Source: Butyricicoccus_A sp963601915 (GTDB lineage: Bacteria > Bacillota > Clostridia > Oscillospirales > Butyricicoccaceae). Taken from it: a stretch of 25,524 bases of DNA. The DNA lies in the NCBI GenBank assembly GCA_963601915.1, contig CAVCGL010000027.1:1-25524 (forward strand), given 5' to 3'. The translations under genes were made by a program, and so were the position numbers. Each line of letters starts with the position of its first letter. Positions within the stretch are counted from its first letter, which is position 1. The notes under the pieces were generated by a model. That model had not been told where the DNA came from. It searched no databases and worked only from the letters and a program-made list of their open reading frames with translations. This document shows, piece after piece, positions 8,869-16,481 of this stretch.

Positions 8869-9435
8869 ATGACACTTGCGAATAAGATTACTTTGGCGCG
8901 TATCGCGCTGATTCCGTTCTTCGTCATTTTTGCGACGATTGGCGGAACGACTTGTGATGTCATCGCGCTGGTGTTGTTTTGCGTGTGCAGCTTTACGGAT
9001 TTTCTCGATGGCTATGTGGCGCGCAAATATCATCAGGTAACGGATTTCGGCAAATTTGTCGATCCGCTCGCGGACAAGCTGCTCATTTGTGCGGCGATGG
9101 TCATTTTCATCGACCGCGGCCTGATGTTCGGCTGGATGGTATTTATCATTCTCGCTCGTGAATTCATCATTACATCTCTGCGCACGATTGCCGCGATGAA
9201 GGGCACTGCGATGGCAGCTGCTTGGTCGGGCAAGGTTAAGACCTGTGTGCAGATTGCAGGCGTAATTCTCATTTTCCTGTGCACCATCATCACGGGTGCG
9301 CAAAGCCTGCACGATGCCTTTCTTATTCAGCTGTGCGGCTGGATTATGATGGCAATTACACTGTATTCCGGCTATGATTACCTGCACCGCAACTGGAATC
9401 TGGTTGCGGAGGGTGCAACCAAACCAAAAAATTAA
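8869..9435 (+). CDS. pgsA: CDP-diacylglycerol-glycerol-3-phosphate phosphatidyltransferase
   Basis: A membrane enzyme that makes phosphatidylglycerol phosphate, the committed step to phosphatidylglycerol and cardiolipin. The 188 residues carry the CDP-alcohol phosphotransferase signature D-G-x2-A-R-x8-G-x3-D-x3-D in DGYVARKYHQVTDFG with the following DPLAD. Several membrane helices surround it. The start at 8869 (MTLANKITLARI) matches family N-termini; ATG 8857 lies inside the AAGGA ribosome site and is rejected. cysS begins 17 bp after the stop. Confidence 0.95.
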   Translation: MTLANKITLARIALIPFFVIFATIGGTTCDVIALVLFCVCSFTDFLDGYVARKYHQVTDFGKFVDPLADKLLICAAMVIFIDRGLMFGWMVFIILAREFIITSLRTIAAMKGTAMAAAWSGKVKTCVQIAGVILIFLCTIITGAQSLHDAFLIQLCGWIMMAITLYSGYDYLHRNWNLVAEGATKPKN

Positions 9436-9452
9436 AGGGGAAGGATGCTATT

Positions 9453-10868
9453 ATGAAATTATATAACTCGATGACGCGCAAAAAGGAAGAGTTTGTCCCG
9501 CTGGAGCCTGGCAAGGTCAAGATGTATTCCTGCGGCCCGACGGTGTACAACTATTTCCACATCGGCAATGCGCGCCCGTTCATCATTTTTGATACCCTGC
9601 GCCGGTATTTTGAATACCGCGGCTATGAAGTGAAGTTTGTACAGAACTTTACGGATATTGACGACAAGGTAATCAAGAAGGCAAATGAGGAAGGCGTGAC
9701 CTATGATGTCATTGCTGACCGCTATATCAAGGAGTATTTTGTCGATGCCAAGGGTCTGGGCATTCATCCGGCTACCGTGCATCCGCGCGCAACCGAGACC
9801 ATGGATGCGATTATTGACATTGTCAAGACCTTGATTGACAACGGCCATGCATATGTTGCAGCAAACGGCGACGTATACTTCCGCACCAAGAGTTTCTCGG
9901 AATACGGCAAGCTGTCGCATCAGCCGCTGGACGAGCTGCAGGCAGGTGCCCGCATCAGTGTCGGCGAGCAGAAGGAAGATCCGATGGATTTTGCGATCTG
10001 GAAGGCAGCAAAGCCGGGCGAACCGAGCTGGGATACTCCGTGGGGCAGCAAGGGACGTCCGGGCTGGCACATTGAGTGCTCGGCAATGGTAAATAAGTAT
10101 CTGGGCAAGACCATTGACATTCATTCCGGCGGCAAAGACCTGATTTTCCCGCATCATGAAAATGAGATTGCACAGTCTGAGTGCGCCAACGGCTGCACGT
10201 TTGCCAACTACTGGCTGCACAATGGCTTCCTGACCATTGACAACGAGAAGATGTCCAAGTCCAAGGGCAATTTCTTTATGGTTCGTGATGCTGCGAAGGT
10301 ATACGGCTATGAGACCATTCGTATGTTCATGCTGTCCGGTCATTACCGCAGCCCAATCAACTATTCGGAAGAGTCGCTGATTATGGCAAAGAATGCGCTG
10401 ACCCGTCTGTACACCGCCGCAGAGAACCTGCAGTTCCTGCTTGACCATCAGACCGGTGACACGATGACTGCAGAGGAGCAGGCAAAGGTAGAACAGCTGC
10501 AGCAGTACCGCCAGAAGTTCATGGATGCCATGGACGATGACCTGAACACGGCCGATGCACTGGCTGCTATTTTCGAGCTGGTTCGTGAAATCAACACCGA
10601 GGTCAAGGATCCGGCCTGCACCCATGCCTTTGTACAGGCTTGCTTCGATCTGATGATGGAGCTGTGCGGTGTCCTTGGCATTGTCGATCATCTGGAAAAG
10701 AAGAGCATCGACAGCGAGGTAGAAGACCTGATTGCCCAGCGCACCGCTGCCAAGAAGGCAAAGAACTTCGCAGAAGCTGACCGCATCCGTGACTATCTGC
10801 TCAACGAGAAGGGAATTGTCATCAAGGATACCCGTCAGGGCACCCAGTGGAGCTATAAAGAAGACTAA
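9453..10868 (+). CDS. cysS: Cysteinyl-tRNA synthetase
   Basis: A class I aminoacyl-tRNA synthetase that charges tRNA-Cys. The 471 residues contain the HIGH-type motif HIGN (36-39), KMSKS (266-270) and the zinc ligands C27, C209, H234 and E238 that discriminate cysteine. The C-terminal anticodon-binding helical region is complete. GGGGAAGG gives the ribosome site. A hairpin terminator follows 30 bp downstream. There is no T-box leader in the 17-bp gap to pgsA, so T-box control of this gene is not supported. Confidence 0.97.
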   Translation: MKLYNSMTRKKEEFVPLEPGKVKMYSCGPTVYNYFHIGNARPFIIFDTLRRYFEYRGYEVKFVQNFTDIDDKVIKKANEEGVTYDVIADRYIKEYFVDAKGLGIHPATVHPRATETMDAIIDIVKTLIDNGHAYVAANGDVYFRTKSFSEYGKLSHQPLDELQAGARISVGEQKEDPMDFAIWKAAKPGEPSWDTPWGSKGRPGWHIECSAMVNKYLGKTIDIHSGGKDLIFPHHENEIAQSECANGCTFANYWLHNGFLTIDNEKMSKSKGNFFMVRDAAKVYGYETIRMFMLSGHYRSPINYSEESLIMAKNALTRLYTAAENLQFLLDHQTGDTMTAEEQAKVEQLQQYRQKFMDAMDDDLNTADALAAIFELVREINTEVKDPACTHAFVQACFDLMMELCGVLGIVDHLEKKSIDSEVEDLIAQRTAAKKAKNFAEADRIRDYLLNEKGIVIKDTRQGTQWSYKED

Positions 10869-10897
10869 ATATGGAGCGTTAAATACTCTTATGGTGG

Positions 10898-10930
10898 GTC
10901 GTCTGTTTGCAGCAGACGGCTCATTTTTTT
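10898..10930 (+). terminator. Rho-independent terminator of pgsA-cysS
   Basis: GTCGTCTG pairs with CAGACGGC (8 bp including one G-U, 7-nt loop), followed by T7. Confidence 0.85.
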
Positions 10931-11034
10931 GTATCAAGATTAAAATGTCAGCTTTTGTAAAAATGACAGAATGATAACGAAAATAACAGAACAATAACAG
11001 TTCTTAAGAAAACATAAAGATGTGTAACAATCCC

Positions 11035-11063
11035 TTGTATTTGTCACCCGATGGTGCTATTAT
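11035..11063 (+). promoter_or_regulatory. Promoter of the SH3b/SLH gene
   Basis: TTGTAT (11035-11040) and TATTAT (11058-11063) are 17 bp apart, with TG at 11055-11056 giving an extended -10. Upstream (10970-11010) lie ATAACAGAA-type repeats and a perfect palindrome TTCTTAAGAA at 11001-11010 that could be a regulator site. Confidence 0.65.
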
Positions 11064-11108
11064 CTAGGCAATGAAAAGATCCGGATAGATCGCGAAGGAG
11101 TGACAAAT

Positions 11109-12428
11109 ATGGATAAGAACATAAAAAAACGAGTTATCGCGGTAGGTGCCTCTGCCTGTCTTCTGTGCTCGAGCGGCGCATTTGCTGTAGAACCGAATCA
11201 GAATACAGATGCTACGGTTCCGGCGGCTGTTGCTGCTGTGGACAATGCTGGATCTCAGAGTCAGAATACAGCGGCTTCTAAGACGGTATATGTTACCACG
11301 GATCTGAATGTACACGAGCAGCCGGACGCTTCGTCCAAGGTACTTGGTACACTGAAAAAGAATACAGCTGTTACGGTGACAGCAGAAAAATATGGCTGGT
11401 ATACCATTACGTTTGGCGGCCAAACTGCCTATATCAGCGCAAAGTACACGACGGATACCAATCCGTCCCAGCCGACGCCAACCCCGACGCCGTCTCAGAC
11501 AACGACTGTGTACACAACGGCAAACCTGAAGGTTCGTGCCCAGCCGAACACCAGTGCAAAGGTTTTGGGTTCGCTGACGAAGGGCACAAAGGTAGAGACA
11601 TATAGCCTGAAGGATGGCTGGTATGAGATCAAGTTCAACGGTCAGACCGGCTATATCAGCGCGAAATATACCTCGGATACCAATACACCGCAGCCGTCTC
11701 CGTCTCCGGTGCTGACCGTATATCCGAAGGAAGATCTGCGCGTTCGTGCTCAGCCGAATACCACCTCGACCATTTTGGGTGTACTCAAGCAGGGAACTGC
11801 CGTGGAAACTCTCGGCGAAACTAATGGCTGGTACTTAATCAAGTACAACGGTCAGGATGGCTATATTAGCAAGGCATATACCACGACAGAAAAGCCGAAT
11901 GCACCGACTGTGAAGTTTACGGATGTTTCGCAGAGTGATTGGTTCTATGAGCCGGTTATGTGGGCAGTATCCAATCATATTACGGCCGGTGTCAGCGATA
12001 CCAAGTTTGGACCGAATCAGATCTGCACCCGCGCGCAGGCAGTTGTCTTCCTGTGGAATCAGGCCGGCAGACCGACTGTCTCCAGAAAGAATGCCTTTAC
12101 GGATGTCAAGTCTTCGGATTGGTATTATCAGGCCGTACAATGGGCAGTATCGAAGGGAATTACCGGCGGTACGTCTAAGACGACATTTAGCCCGAATAAG
12201 ACCTGCAATCGTGCGGAAATTGTGACCTTCCTGTGGAATCGTGCCGGAAAGCCGACGGTTTCGTCAAAGAATCCGTTTACCGATGTCAAGTCCTCGGACT
12301 GGTATTATCAGGCTGTTCAGTGGGCAGTGGCAAAGGGCGTTACCGGCGGTACGTCTAAGACGACGTTTAGTCCGAAAAAAGCCTGCACCCGTGCACAGAT
12401 TGTGACGTTTCTGTATAACAATCGCTAA
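11109..12428 (+). CDS. Secreted SH3b and S-layer-homology (SLH) protein
   Basis: A predicted exported cell-wall protein of 439 residues. The signal peptide (1-26, ending GAFA) is followed by three bacterial SH3 domains at about 58-113, 131-187 and 201-257, joined by Pro/Thr/Ser-rich linkers. Three SLH motifs follow (about 268-325, 329-385, 389-439), each with FTDV…W…AV…G…FSP…R. SLH domains usually bind pyruvylated wall polymers and SH3b domains bind peptidoglycan. No catalytic domain is present, so it may be a structural or adaptor wall protein. The second and third SLH copies are nearly identical at DNA level. The start at 11109 has GAAGGAG 8 bp upstream. Confidence 0.88.
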   Translation: MDKNIKKRVIAVGASACLLCSSGAFAVEPNQNTDATVPAAVAAVDNAGSQSQNTAASKTVYVTTDLNVHEQPDASSKVLGTLKKNTAVTVTAEKYGWYTITFGGQTAYISAKYTTDTNPSQPTPTPTPSQTTTVYTTANLKVRAQPNTSAKVLGSLTKGTKVETYSLKDGWYEIKFNGQTGYISAKYTSDTNTPQPSPSPVLTVYPKEDLRVRAQPNTTSTILGVLKQGTAVETLGETNGWYLIKYNGQDGYISKAYTTTEKPNAPTVKFTDVSQSDWFYEPVMWAVSNHITAGVSDTKFGPNQICTRAQAVVFLWNQAGRPTVSRKNAFTDVKSSDWYYQAVQWAVSKGITGGTSKTTFSPNKTCNRAEIVTFLWNRAGKPTVSSKNPFTDVKSSDWYYQAVQWAVAKGVTGGTSKTTFSPKKACTRAQIVTFLYNNR

Positions 12429-12443
12429 TCAATTGAAATAGAG

Positions 12444-12477
12444 AAGCAGCTCTTCCGTTTGGAAGAGCTGCTTTTTT
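12444..12477 (+). terminator. Terminator of the SH3b/SLH gene
   Basis: A perfect 13-bp stem (12444-12456 with 12461-12473), GTTT loop and T-tract. Confidence 0.93.
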
Positions 12478-12482
12478 ACAAC

Positions 12483-12513
12483 AAAAAAGAACACATCGTG
12501 TGATGTGTTCTTT
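12483..12513 (-). terminator. Terminator of rpsF-ssb-rpsR
   Basis: A 12-bp perfect stem (12486-12497 with 12502-12513), 4-nt loop and a T6 run on the minus strand. It is back to back with the terminator of the convergent gene. Confidence 0.88.
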
Positions 12514-12544
12514 GATGGTATCCTGTTATAATCGGGGATTGAAA

Positions 12545-12796
12545 TTACTCTGCAGTATACGGCAGCAGAGCGATGTGACGAGCACGCTTGATAGCCTCGG
12601 TCAGCTGACGCTGATGCAGGGCACAGGTACCAGTCATACGACGCGGCAGGATCTTGCCACGCTCGGACATGTATCTCTTCAGCTTTGCTACGTCCTTATA
12701 ATCAATAGCCTCAACCTTATCTACACAGAAAGAGCAAACCTTTCTGCGGCGACGGCCGCCGCGATTGGGGCGATATTCTCTTTTTTCTTCAGCCAT
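12545..12796 (-). CDS. rpsR: 30S ribosomal protein S18
   Basis: Small-subunit protein S18, which pairs with S6 on the platform of the 30S particle. The 83 residues show the family core KVCSFC…IDYKD…LKRYMSERGKILPRRMTGTCALHQRQLTEAIKRARHIALLPY. The CxxC (CSFC) with a later cysteine and histidine suggests a zinc-binding form. The start at 12796 is preferred because AAGGAGG is 7 nt upstream of it; the ATG at 12802 is only 2 nt from that site. It is the last gene of the rpsF operon. Confidence 0.96.
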   Translation of the reverse strand: MAEEKREYRPNRGGRRRRKVCSFCVDKVEAIDYKDVAKLKRYMSERGKILPRRMTGTCALHQRQLTEAIKRARHIALLPYTAE

Positions 12797-12820
12797 TGTC
12801 ATAACCTCCTTGTTCGATAA

Positions 12821-13324
12821 TCAAAACGGAACTTCGCCGTCATCATCGGAAATTTCAGCAAAATCCGAATTGCCTGCCGGCATATCAAAGCTTGGTGCAG
12901 GAGCGGACTGCTGCGGAGCAGCATACGGGTTCGGATTTGCATATCCGCCATTCTGCGGGTAACCGCCGTTGTTGTTCGGATAGCTTCCGCCGCTCTCACG
13001 GGAACGCTTGGACTCGCCAAACTGTACCTCGTCTGCGACAACTTCAATAGATGTGCGATTGTTGCCGTTCTTGTCTTGCCAGCGTCTGGACTGGATGCTG
13101 CCCACTACCACAATCATCTGACCCTTGGTGAACCACTGCGAAACGAATTCTGCGGTGCGTCTCCAAGCAACGATGTCAATGAAATCCGTCTGACGATCTC
13201 CGTTGTTGCCGCTGTAATTGCGGTCCACAGCGATAGAGAACGTAACAACCGGAATATTGCTCTGTGTGTAGCGAAGCTCCGGATCGCGGGTAAGGCGACC
13301 CATAAGAATTGCTTTATTCAGCAT
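12821..13324 (-). CDS. ssb: Single-stranded DNA-binding protein
   Basis: SSB coats single-stranded DNA and recruits repair and replication partners. The 167 residues have an OB fold (1 to about 105; MLNKAILMGRLTRDPELRYT), a Gly/Asn/Pro-rich linker and the acidic partner-binding tip DDDGEVPF. It lies between rpsF and rpsR, the classic bacterial order. Confidence 0.97.
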   Translation of the reverse strand: MLNKAILMGRLTRDPELRYTQSNIPVVTFSIAVDRNYSGNNGDRQTDFIDIVAWRRTAEFVSQWFTKGQMIVVVGSIQSRRWQDKNGNNRTSIEVVADEVQFGESKRSRESGGSYPNNNGGYPQNGGYANPNPYAAPQQSAPAPSFDMPAGNSDFAEISDDDGEVPF

Positions 13325-13340
13325 ATTCTGTCACCAATCC

Positions 13341-13634
13341 TTAGTCTTTGCAAACGATGATGGAACGCATAACGCCATCGGTGATCTTGTAAACACGATC
13401 CAGCTCAGCCGGGAAAGACGGCAGAGACTCGAACTCGATCAGGGTGTAGTAGCCTTCACGCAGGTCGTTGATCTCATATGCCATTCTACGCTTGCCCCAG
13501 TCGTCAACAGATACTACAGTACCGTTGTCAGCGATCAGAGACTTGAACTTTTCCACGATAGCGGTGATTGCTTCCTCACCAAGATTCGGGTTGACAATGA
13601 AAATTGTTTCGTACTTACCATTTACCTTTGCCAA
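13341..13634 (-). CDS. rpsF: 30S ribosomal protein S6, TTG start
   Basis: Small-subunit protein S6, partner of S18. The 97 residues begin MAKVNGKYETIFIVNPNL and contain WGKRRMAYEI and GYYTLIEFE, all S6-typical. The start is TTG at 13634, with a perfect AAGGAGG 8 nt upstream. An in-frame ATG at 13682 would place this ribosome site inside the coding region and add 16 residues not seen in S6, so it is rejected. Confidence 0.96.
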   Translation of the reverse strand: MAKVNGKYETIFIVNPNLGEEAITAIVEKFKSLIADNGTVVSVDDWGKRRMAYEINDLREGYYTLIEFESLPSFPAELDRVYKITDGVMRSIIVCKD

Positions 13635-13694
13635 TTTAAGCACCTCCTTCTGGCCTTTGGCCCACACCTTGTGTGTGAGCAAGGATACTTTATC

Positions 13695-13722
13695 AGTATA
13701 ACGCTTTTTAGGCGTTTGTCAA
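13695..13722 (-). promoter_or_regulatory. Promoter of rpsF-ssb-rpsR
   Basis: On the minus strand TTGACA (13717-13722) and TATACT (13695-13700) are 16 bp apart. The spacer and flanks contain GCGTT/AACGC words that form a small dyad. Confidence 0.8.
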
Positions 13723-13765
13723 GAGGTGATGCGAAAAAAAACAAAAAATATTTTGAGATTTTGTC

Positions 13766-13795
13766 TTGACGCATCCCGCACCCCTGTGGTAAAAT
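13766..13795 (+). promoter_or_regulatory. Promoter of tRNA-Thr
   Basis: TTGACG (13766-13771) and TAAAAT (13790-13795) with 18 bp between them, 11 bp before the tRNA. Confidence 0.6.
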
Positions 13796-13806
13796 ACAAT
13801 ACAGAT

Positions 13807-13881
13807 GCTAATGTGGCTCAGGGGTAGAGCAGCTCACTCGTAATGAGCAGGTCGTCGGTTCAAATCCGACCATTAGCTCCA
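13807..13881 (+). tRNA. tRNA-Thr (anticodon CGT), with encoded CCA
   Basis: A complete cloverleaf. The acceptor stem is GCTAATG/CATTAGC, the D stem GCTC/GAGC and the anticodon stem GCTCA/TGAGC, with loop CTCGTAA giving anticodon CGT (13839-13841), which reads ACG. The T stem is GTCGG/CCGAC with loop TTCAAAT, the discriminator is T and CCA is encoded. The 3' half from 13836 is the integration site of the neighbouring element and is duplicated at 24062, so the gene stays functional after insertion. Confidence 0.95.
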
Positions 13882-13884
13882 TGA
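13836..13884 (+). repeat. Left attachment site (attL core)
   Basis: A 49-bp sequence from the tRNA anticodon loop to 3 bp past CCA, identical to 24062-24110. Identity resumes after one mismatch (T/C) and continues through the terminator for about 35 bp more. Confidence 0.93.
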
Positions 13885-13885
13885 T

Positions 13886-13920
13886 AAACCGTCTGTTTCG
13901 TAAGAAATGGGCGGTTTTTT
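13886..13920 (+). terminator. tRNA terminator (left copy)
   Basis: A hairpin of AAACCG… with …CGGTTT, loop region around GTAA, then T6. A near-identical copy follows the right attachment site at 24112-24147, so the repeat shared by both ends extends well past the tRNA. Confidence 0.75.
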
Positions 13921-13959
13921 GTATTTTCAGAGAAACTATATTTTAGAAACTATCAACGT

Positions 13960-14001
13960 TGTCCCTTATTTGTCCCTTATTGCCCTCAAAAACTGTCCCT
14001 T
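13960..14001 (+). repeat. Probable integrase arm-type sites, left
   Basis: TGTCCCTTAT occurs at 13960-13969 and 13971-13980 (11-bp spacing), with a shorter TGTCCCTT at 13994-14001. The same pair occurs near the right end, so these are likely arm sites bound by the integrase N-terminal domain, as in other tyrosine recombinase systems. Confidence 0.7.
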
Positions 14002-14020
14002 GCACGGTCTCGGAAGGGCA

Positions 14021-14071
14021 AAAAGAGAGAGCACGCAACCCGAAAGCAAATCGGTGCTGTGTGCTCTTTTT
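14021..14071. terminator. Terminator after the integrase
   Basis: AGAGCAC (14028-14034) pairs with GTGCTCT (14061-14067), with T-runs on both strands. It lies right behind the minus-strand integrase stop and may also block incoming tRNA read-through. Confidence 0.6.
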
Positions 14072-15457
14072 CTATGCCTGCTTGGTGTGCAGCATTCGTT
14101 CCAGCGTGTCCGCTGCCGCTGCATTCGCGCTCTGAATGGCATGACTGTATACTTTTGTCGTTGTGGCTGGGGTGGCATGTCCCAGACGGTCAGCAACCGT
14201 AGTGAGAGGAACACCGCCCGCGATCTGCAAGGTGGCGTTTGTATGCCGCAAGCTGTGAATATGAATCGGCGGTAAATCAGACCGCGCAATGAATGCATGA
14301 AACCATTTGGTTACGCTGTCGGGATTGATGGGTGTGCCGTCAAGCTGGGTAAACAGTCGCGGATGCTCTATCCATGCCGGATTCCATGCACTGCCCAGTT
14401 TCAAGCGTTGTTCTGCCTGATGCGCTTTGTATATCCGAAGCATGGACAGGACAGAAGCAGATACGGCAACGGCTCTTTGAGAACTGCTGTTCTTGGTTAA
14501 ATCTTCAATGACGCCTTGCTTGGGAATATATTGTGAGGTGCGCTGAATATGAATCAAGGCATGTTCAAAATCAATATCAGACCATTCTAGCCCGCACAAT
14601 TCTGCACGGCGCATTCCTGTAAAGATCAGCAGCGAGACCATCACGCGGTGTACCTCGGTTTCTTGCTCCATGAGTTGCAACAGGTGAGCGGTCTGTATTT
14701 CATCCAGATAAACCGCTTCTTTTGGTTCTGGTTTGGGCAGTTCGGCGCGTTCGGCTGGATTGCTTACGATGACCTGCCACTTGACTGCCTTTGTCAGAAT
14801 CGAAGAAATCACGCTGTGATACTTCCGAATGGTGGATGCACCAAGGGATTTGGTGCTTTGTGGACAGGTAAATAGCTGTTTGACGGGGATTTGTAAGGCT
14901 TTACTGAGTTGTGCTGCACTTTCTTGGGCAATCGCCCGCCCGTTATAGGCTTCTCTCAGCGTGCCGATACTAAGACCTGTTTGTTCGGCAAGTTGTTTTT
15001 GTGTGAATCCGGCATCTTTGGCGGTTTGCTTGATGTCAGCACACGGAACCGCTTTGCCGTCTGCCCGAACACCTGCCGTTGCCAATTGCTTATAAAAGGC
15101 GGTTAAATGCGTGGGCTTGAGCTTATCCATGCGAATGTGACCGATTGCGGCGTTAATACGCGGCATAAGCTGCTTATAGCCGTGCAAGGTGCGTGGTCTG
15201 AGGTTTGTATTGCCATAGTCGAGAAAGAAACGCTGTGCAAATTCTTCAAACTTGATGGAAGAGGACAGCACAAGCCCGTTGTGCATTTGCTGTTCAAACA
15301 GAACCGCCGCTTTCATGGCTTCTTTCCGTGCTTTGGCGAGAGACATACCGGCGGGCGGGTTCCATGTTTTGGTGTGAACGATTTGTTTTCCGTCTGCCGT
15401 ATAGCCCTCATAAGCCTTTAATAGATAGGAATTTCCGCGCTTTCTGACTGTTGGCAA
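14072..15457 (-). CDS. int: Tyrosine integrase with an inserted HTH domain
   Basis: A site-specific recombinase of 461 residues that should integrate and excise the element at the tRNA-Thr site. The catalytic set is R283 (TGMRRAE), H401 and R404 (HSLRH), H427 (LGHA) and nucleophile Y437. The N-terminus (RKRGNSYLLKAYEGYTADGKQ) is an arm-binding domain. The core-binding domain is split: between FYKQLATAGVR and TIRKYHSVISSILTKAV about 60 residues (about 138-200) form a Cro/CI-like HTH (AGFTQKQLAEQTGLSIGTLR). The start is TTG at 15457, 2 bp after the upstream stop, so it is coupled to the repressor-like gene. A later start would remove the arm domain. Confidence 0.93.
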   Translation of the reverse strand: MPTVRKRGNSYLLKAYEGYTADGKQIVHTKTWNPPAGMSLAKARKEAMKAAVLFEQQMHNGLVLSSSIKFEEFAQRFFLDYGNTNLRPRTLHGYKQLMPRINAAIGHIRMDKLKPTHLTAFYKQLATAGVRADGKAVPCADIKQTAKDAGFTQKQLAEQTGLSIGTLREAYNGRAIAQESAAQLSKALQIPVKQLFTCPQSTKSLGASTIRKYHSVISSILTKAVKWQVIVSNPAERAELPKPEPKEAVYLDEIQTAHLLQLMEQETEVHRVMVSLLIFTGMRRAELCGLEWSDIDFEHALIHIQRTSQYIPKQGVIEDLTKNSSSQRAVAVSASVLSMLRIYKAHQAEQRLKLGSAWNPAWIEHPRLFTQLDGTPINPDSVTKWFHAFIARSDLPPIHIHSLRHTNATLQIAGGVPLTTVADRLGHATPATTTKVYSHAIQSANAAAADTLERMLHTKQA

Positions 15458-15459
15458 GG

Positions 15460-16110
15460 TTATTCACCGTCCTTTTTCTGATATTTCGGAACAAATGTAA
15501 GCTCTTCGATGCGCTTGAGTGCTTCTTGTTGTCCTTCTGCGTTGAGTGCGTCCAATGCGGCAGAGATACGAGAAAGAATCTCTGTCTTTGTGTCGGGTGT
15601 TTCTTCGGTAGAATCCAAAAGTCTCAAATTAAAAGTCTCTGAGTTTAACGAAGCAAGGGAAGCAAGGCAATTTGACCATGCACGATTTCCGGGCGTATCT
15701 AATAATGCTCGCATATTGTCGGCAGATTCACGGCACATATTAGCAACAAGAGTTCCCATACTGCCTTGCAATATATTCGCCATGTTCGCCGCGCTTGATG
15801 CTTCTTTTGCTATTTCAATTATGCGCTGATTTAGGTTTTTGTCAATGGAACTCAACCCGCATTCAGACAGAAAAGCAGTTTGAATAGAGAGTAGTTTTGT
15901 TTCCATTTCGGCGTTTTCCTGCTGGTCAATCGCCGCATTCATTGCATTTCCGATTTTGCTGATGATGTCAGCCTTCGGAACGCTCTTGCGGTTAACCATT
16001 GTTTGAAATGTGTTTGGGTTGATACCTGCGAGTTCCGCAAACTTTTTATTATTCAACCCTGCTGTTTTGATGAACTCGCGCAGCAATTGATAGATTTTTT
16101 GTGTGTCCAT
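15460..16110 (-). CDS. XRE-family regulator, probable element repressor
   Basis: A 216-residue protein with an N-terminal HTH (about 18-58; LNNKKFAELAGINPNTFQTMVNRK, written here as family evidence in parts) and a long, helical C-terminus with no recognised fold or LexA-type protease motif. Position between the integrase and the divergent control region matches Stl/CI-type master repressors of satellites and prophages. ATG 16110 is chosen because AGGAGG is 8 nt upstream; the ATG at 16128 lies before that ribosome site. It probably binds the CGTTCA/TGAACG operators at 16154-16251 and represses both promoters. If there is no protease site, induction may need a partner protein; this is inference. 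Confidence 0.75.
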   Translation of the reverse strand: MDTQKIYQLLREFIKTAGLNNKKFAELAGINPNTFQTMVNRKSVPKADIISKIGNAMNAAIDQQENAEMETKLLSIQTAFLSECGLSSIDKNLNQRIIEIAKEASSAANMANILQGSMGTLVANMCRESADNMRALLDTPGNRAWSNCLASLASLNSETFNLRLLDSTEETPDTKTEILSRISAALDALNAEGQQEALKRIEELTFVPKYQKKDGE

Positions 16111-16138
16111 AACGCTTTCCTCCTGCATACCCTATCAA

Positions 16139-16168
16139 TATAAAAACACAAACTGAACGATTTGTCAA
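16139..16168 (-). promoter_or_regulatory. Leftward promoter of repressor-integrase
   Basis: On the minus strand TTGACA (16163-16168) and TTTATA (16139-16144) with 18 bp between them. A TGAACG half-site (16154-16159) lies in the spacer, suggesting autoregulation. Confidence 0.65.
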
Positions 16169-16175
16169 GAATAAA

Positions 16176-16189
16176 CGTTCAAATGAACG
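16176..16189. promoter_or_regulatory. Operator O1, CGTTCA-AA-TGAACG
   Basis: A perfect 14-bp inverted repeat between the two divergent promoters, 8 bp upstream of the rightward -35 box and 7 bp from the leftward -35 box. It is a typical position for a shared repressor site. Confidence 0.75.
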
Positions 16190-16197
16190 AAAAATGA

Positions 16198-16226
16198 TTG
16201 ACAAATAAATTTATACGGGCTATAAT
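16198..16226 (+). promoter_or_regulatory. Rightward early promoter of the element
   Basis: Perfect TTGACA (16198-16203) and TATAAT (16221-16226) with a 17-bp spacer, so very strong unless repressed. Operators lie just upstream (16176-16189) and downstream (16240-16251). Confidence 0.9.
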
Positions 16227-16239
16227 TGAAATTATAAAA

Positions 16240-16251
16240 TTCAAATGAACG
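16240..16251. promoter_or_regulatory. Operator O2, TTCAAATGAACG
   Basis: The same word as O1 (perfect inner inverted repeat TTCA-AA-TGAA plus CG), overlapping the expected early transcript about 14 bp after the -10 box. Confidence 0.7.
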
Positions 16252-16268
16252 TGATTGGAGTGAAAAAC

Positions 16269-16481
16269 GTGAAACTGAACCGAAGAAAATACGAGCTTGC
16301 TTGTGCTCGTGCATGTATGACAGTGACAGATGTTCTCAGAGAATCCGGTGTCCCGCGCGGGACGCTGAACACTGCATTGAGCAGAGGTACAAGCCCTGCC
16401 ACGCTTGGCAAGATTGCCCGTGCGCTGGGGGTGGACGTGCTGGACATTCTGGACGATGCAGAAGGCGGTGAACGCACATGA
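16269..16481 (+). CDS. Small XRE/HTH regulator (Cro-like position)
   Basis: A 70-residue protein that is almost only a helix-turn-helix domain (TVTDVLRESGVPRGTLNTALSR, then TLGKIARALGVDVLDIL). It is the first rightward gene after the early promoter, the place of Cro in phages. The start is GTG 16269, with TTGGAG 8 nt upstream; the ATG at 16245 overlaps operator O2 and lacks a ribosome site. Its end overlaps the next gene by 4 bp (ATGA). Confidence 0.7.
   Translation: MKLNRRKYELACARACMTVTDVLRESGVPRGTLNTALSRGTSPATLGKIARALGVDVLDILDDAEGGERT

Noticed and set aside
9436..9452. T-box riboswitch before cysS
   Set aside because: Only 17 bp lie between pgsA and cysS, too short for a T-box leader.
9459..10994. 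Long minus-strand open frame (511 codons) opposite cysS
   Set aside because: Shadow of the cysS reading frame caused by codon bias; cysS has all catalytic motifs.
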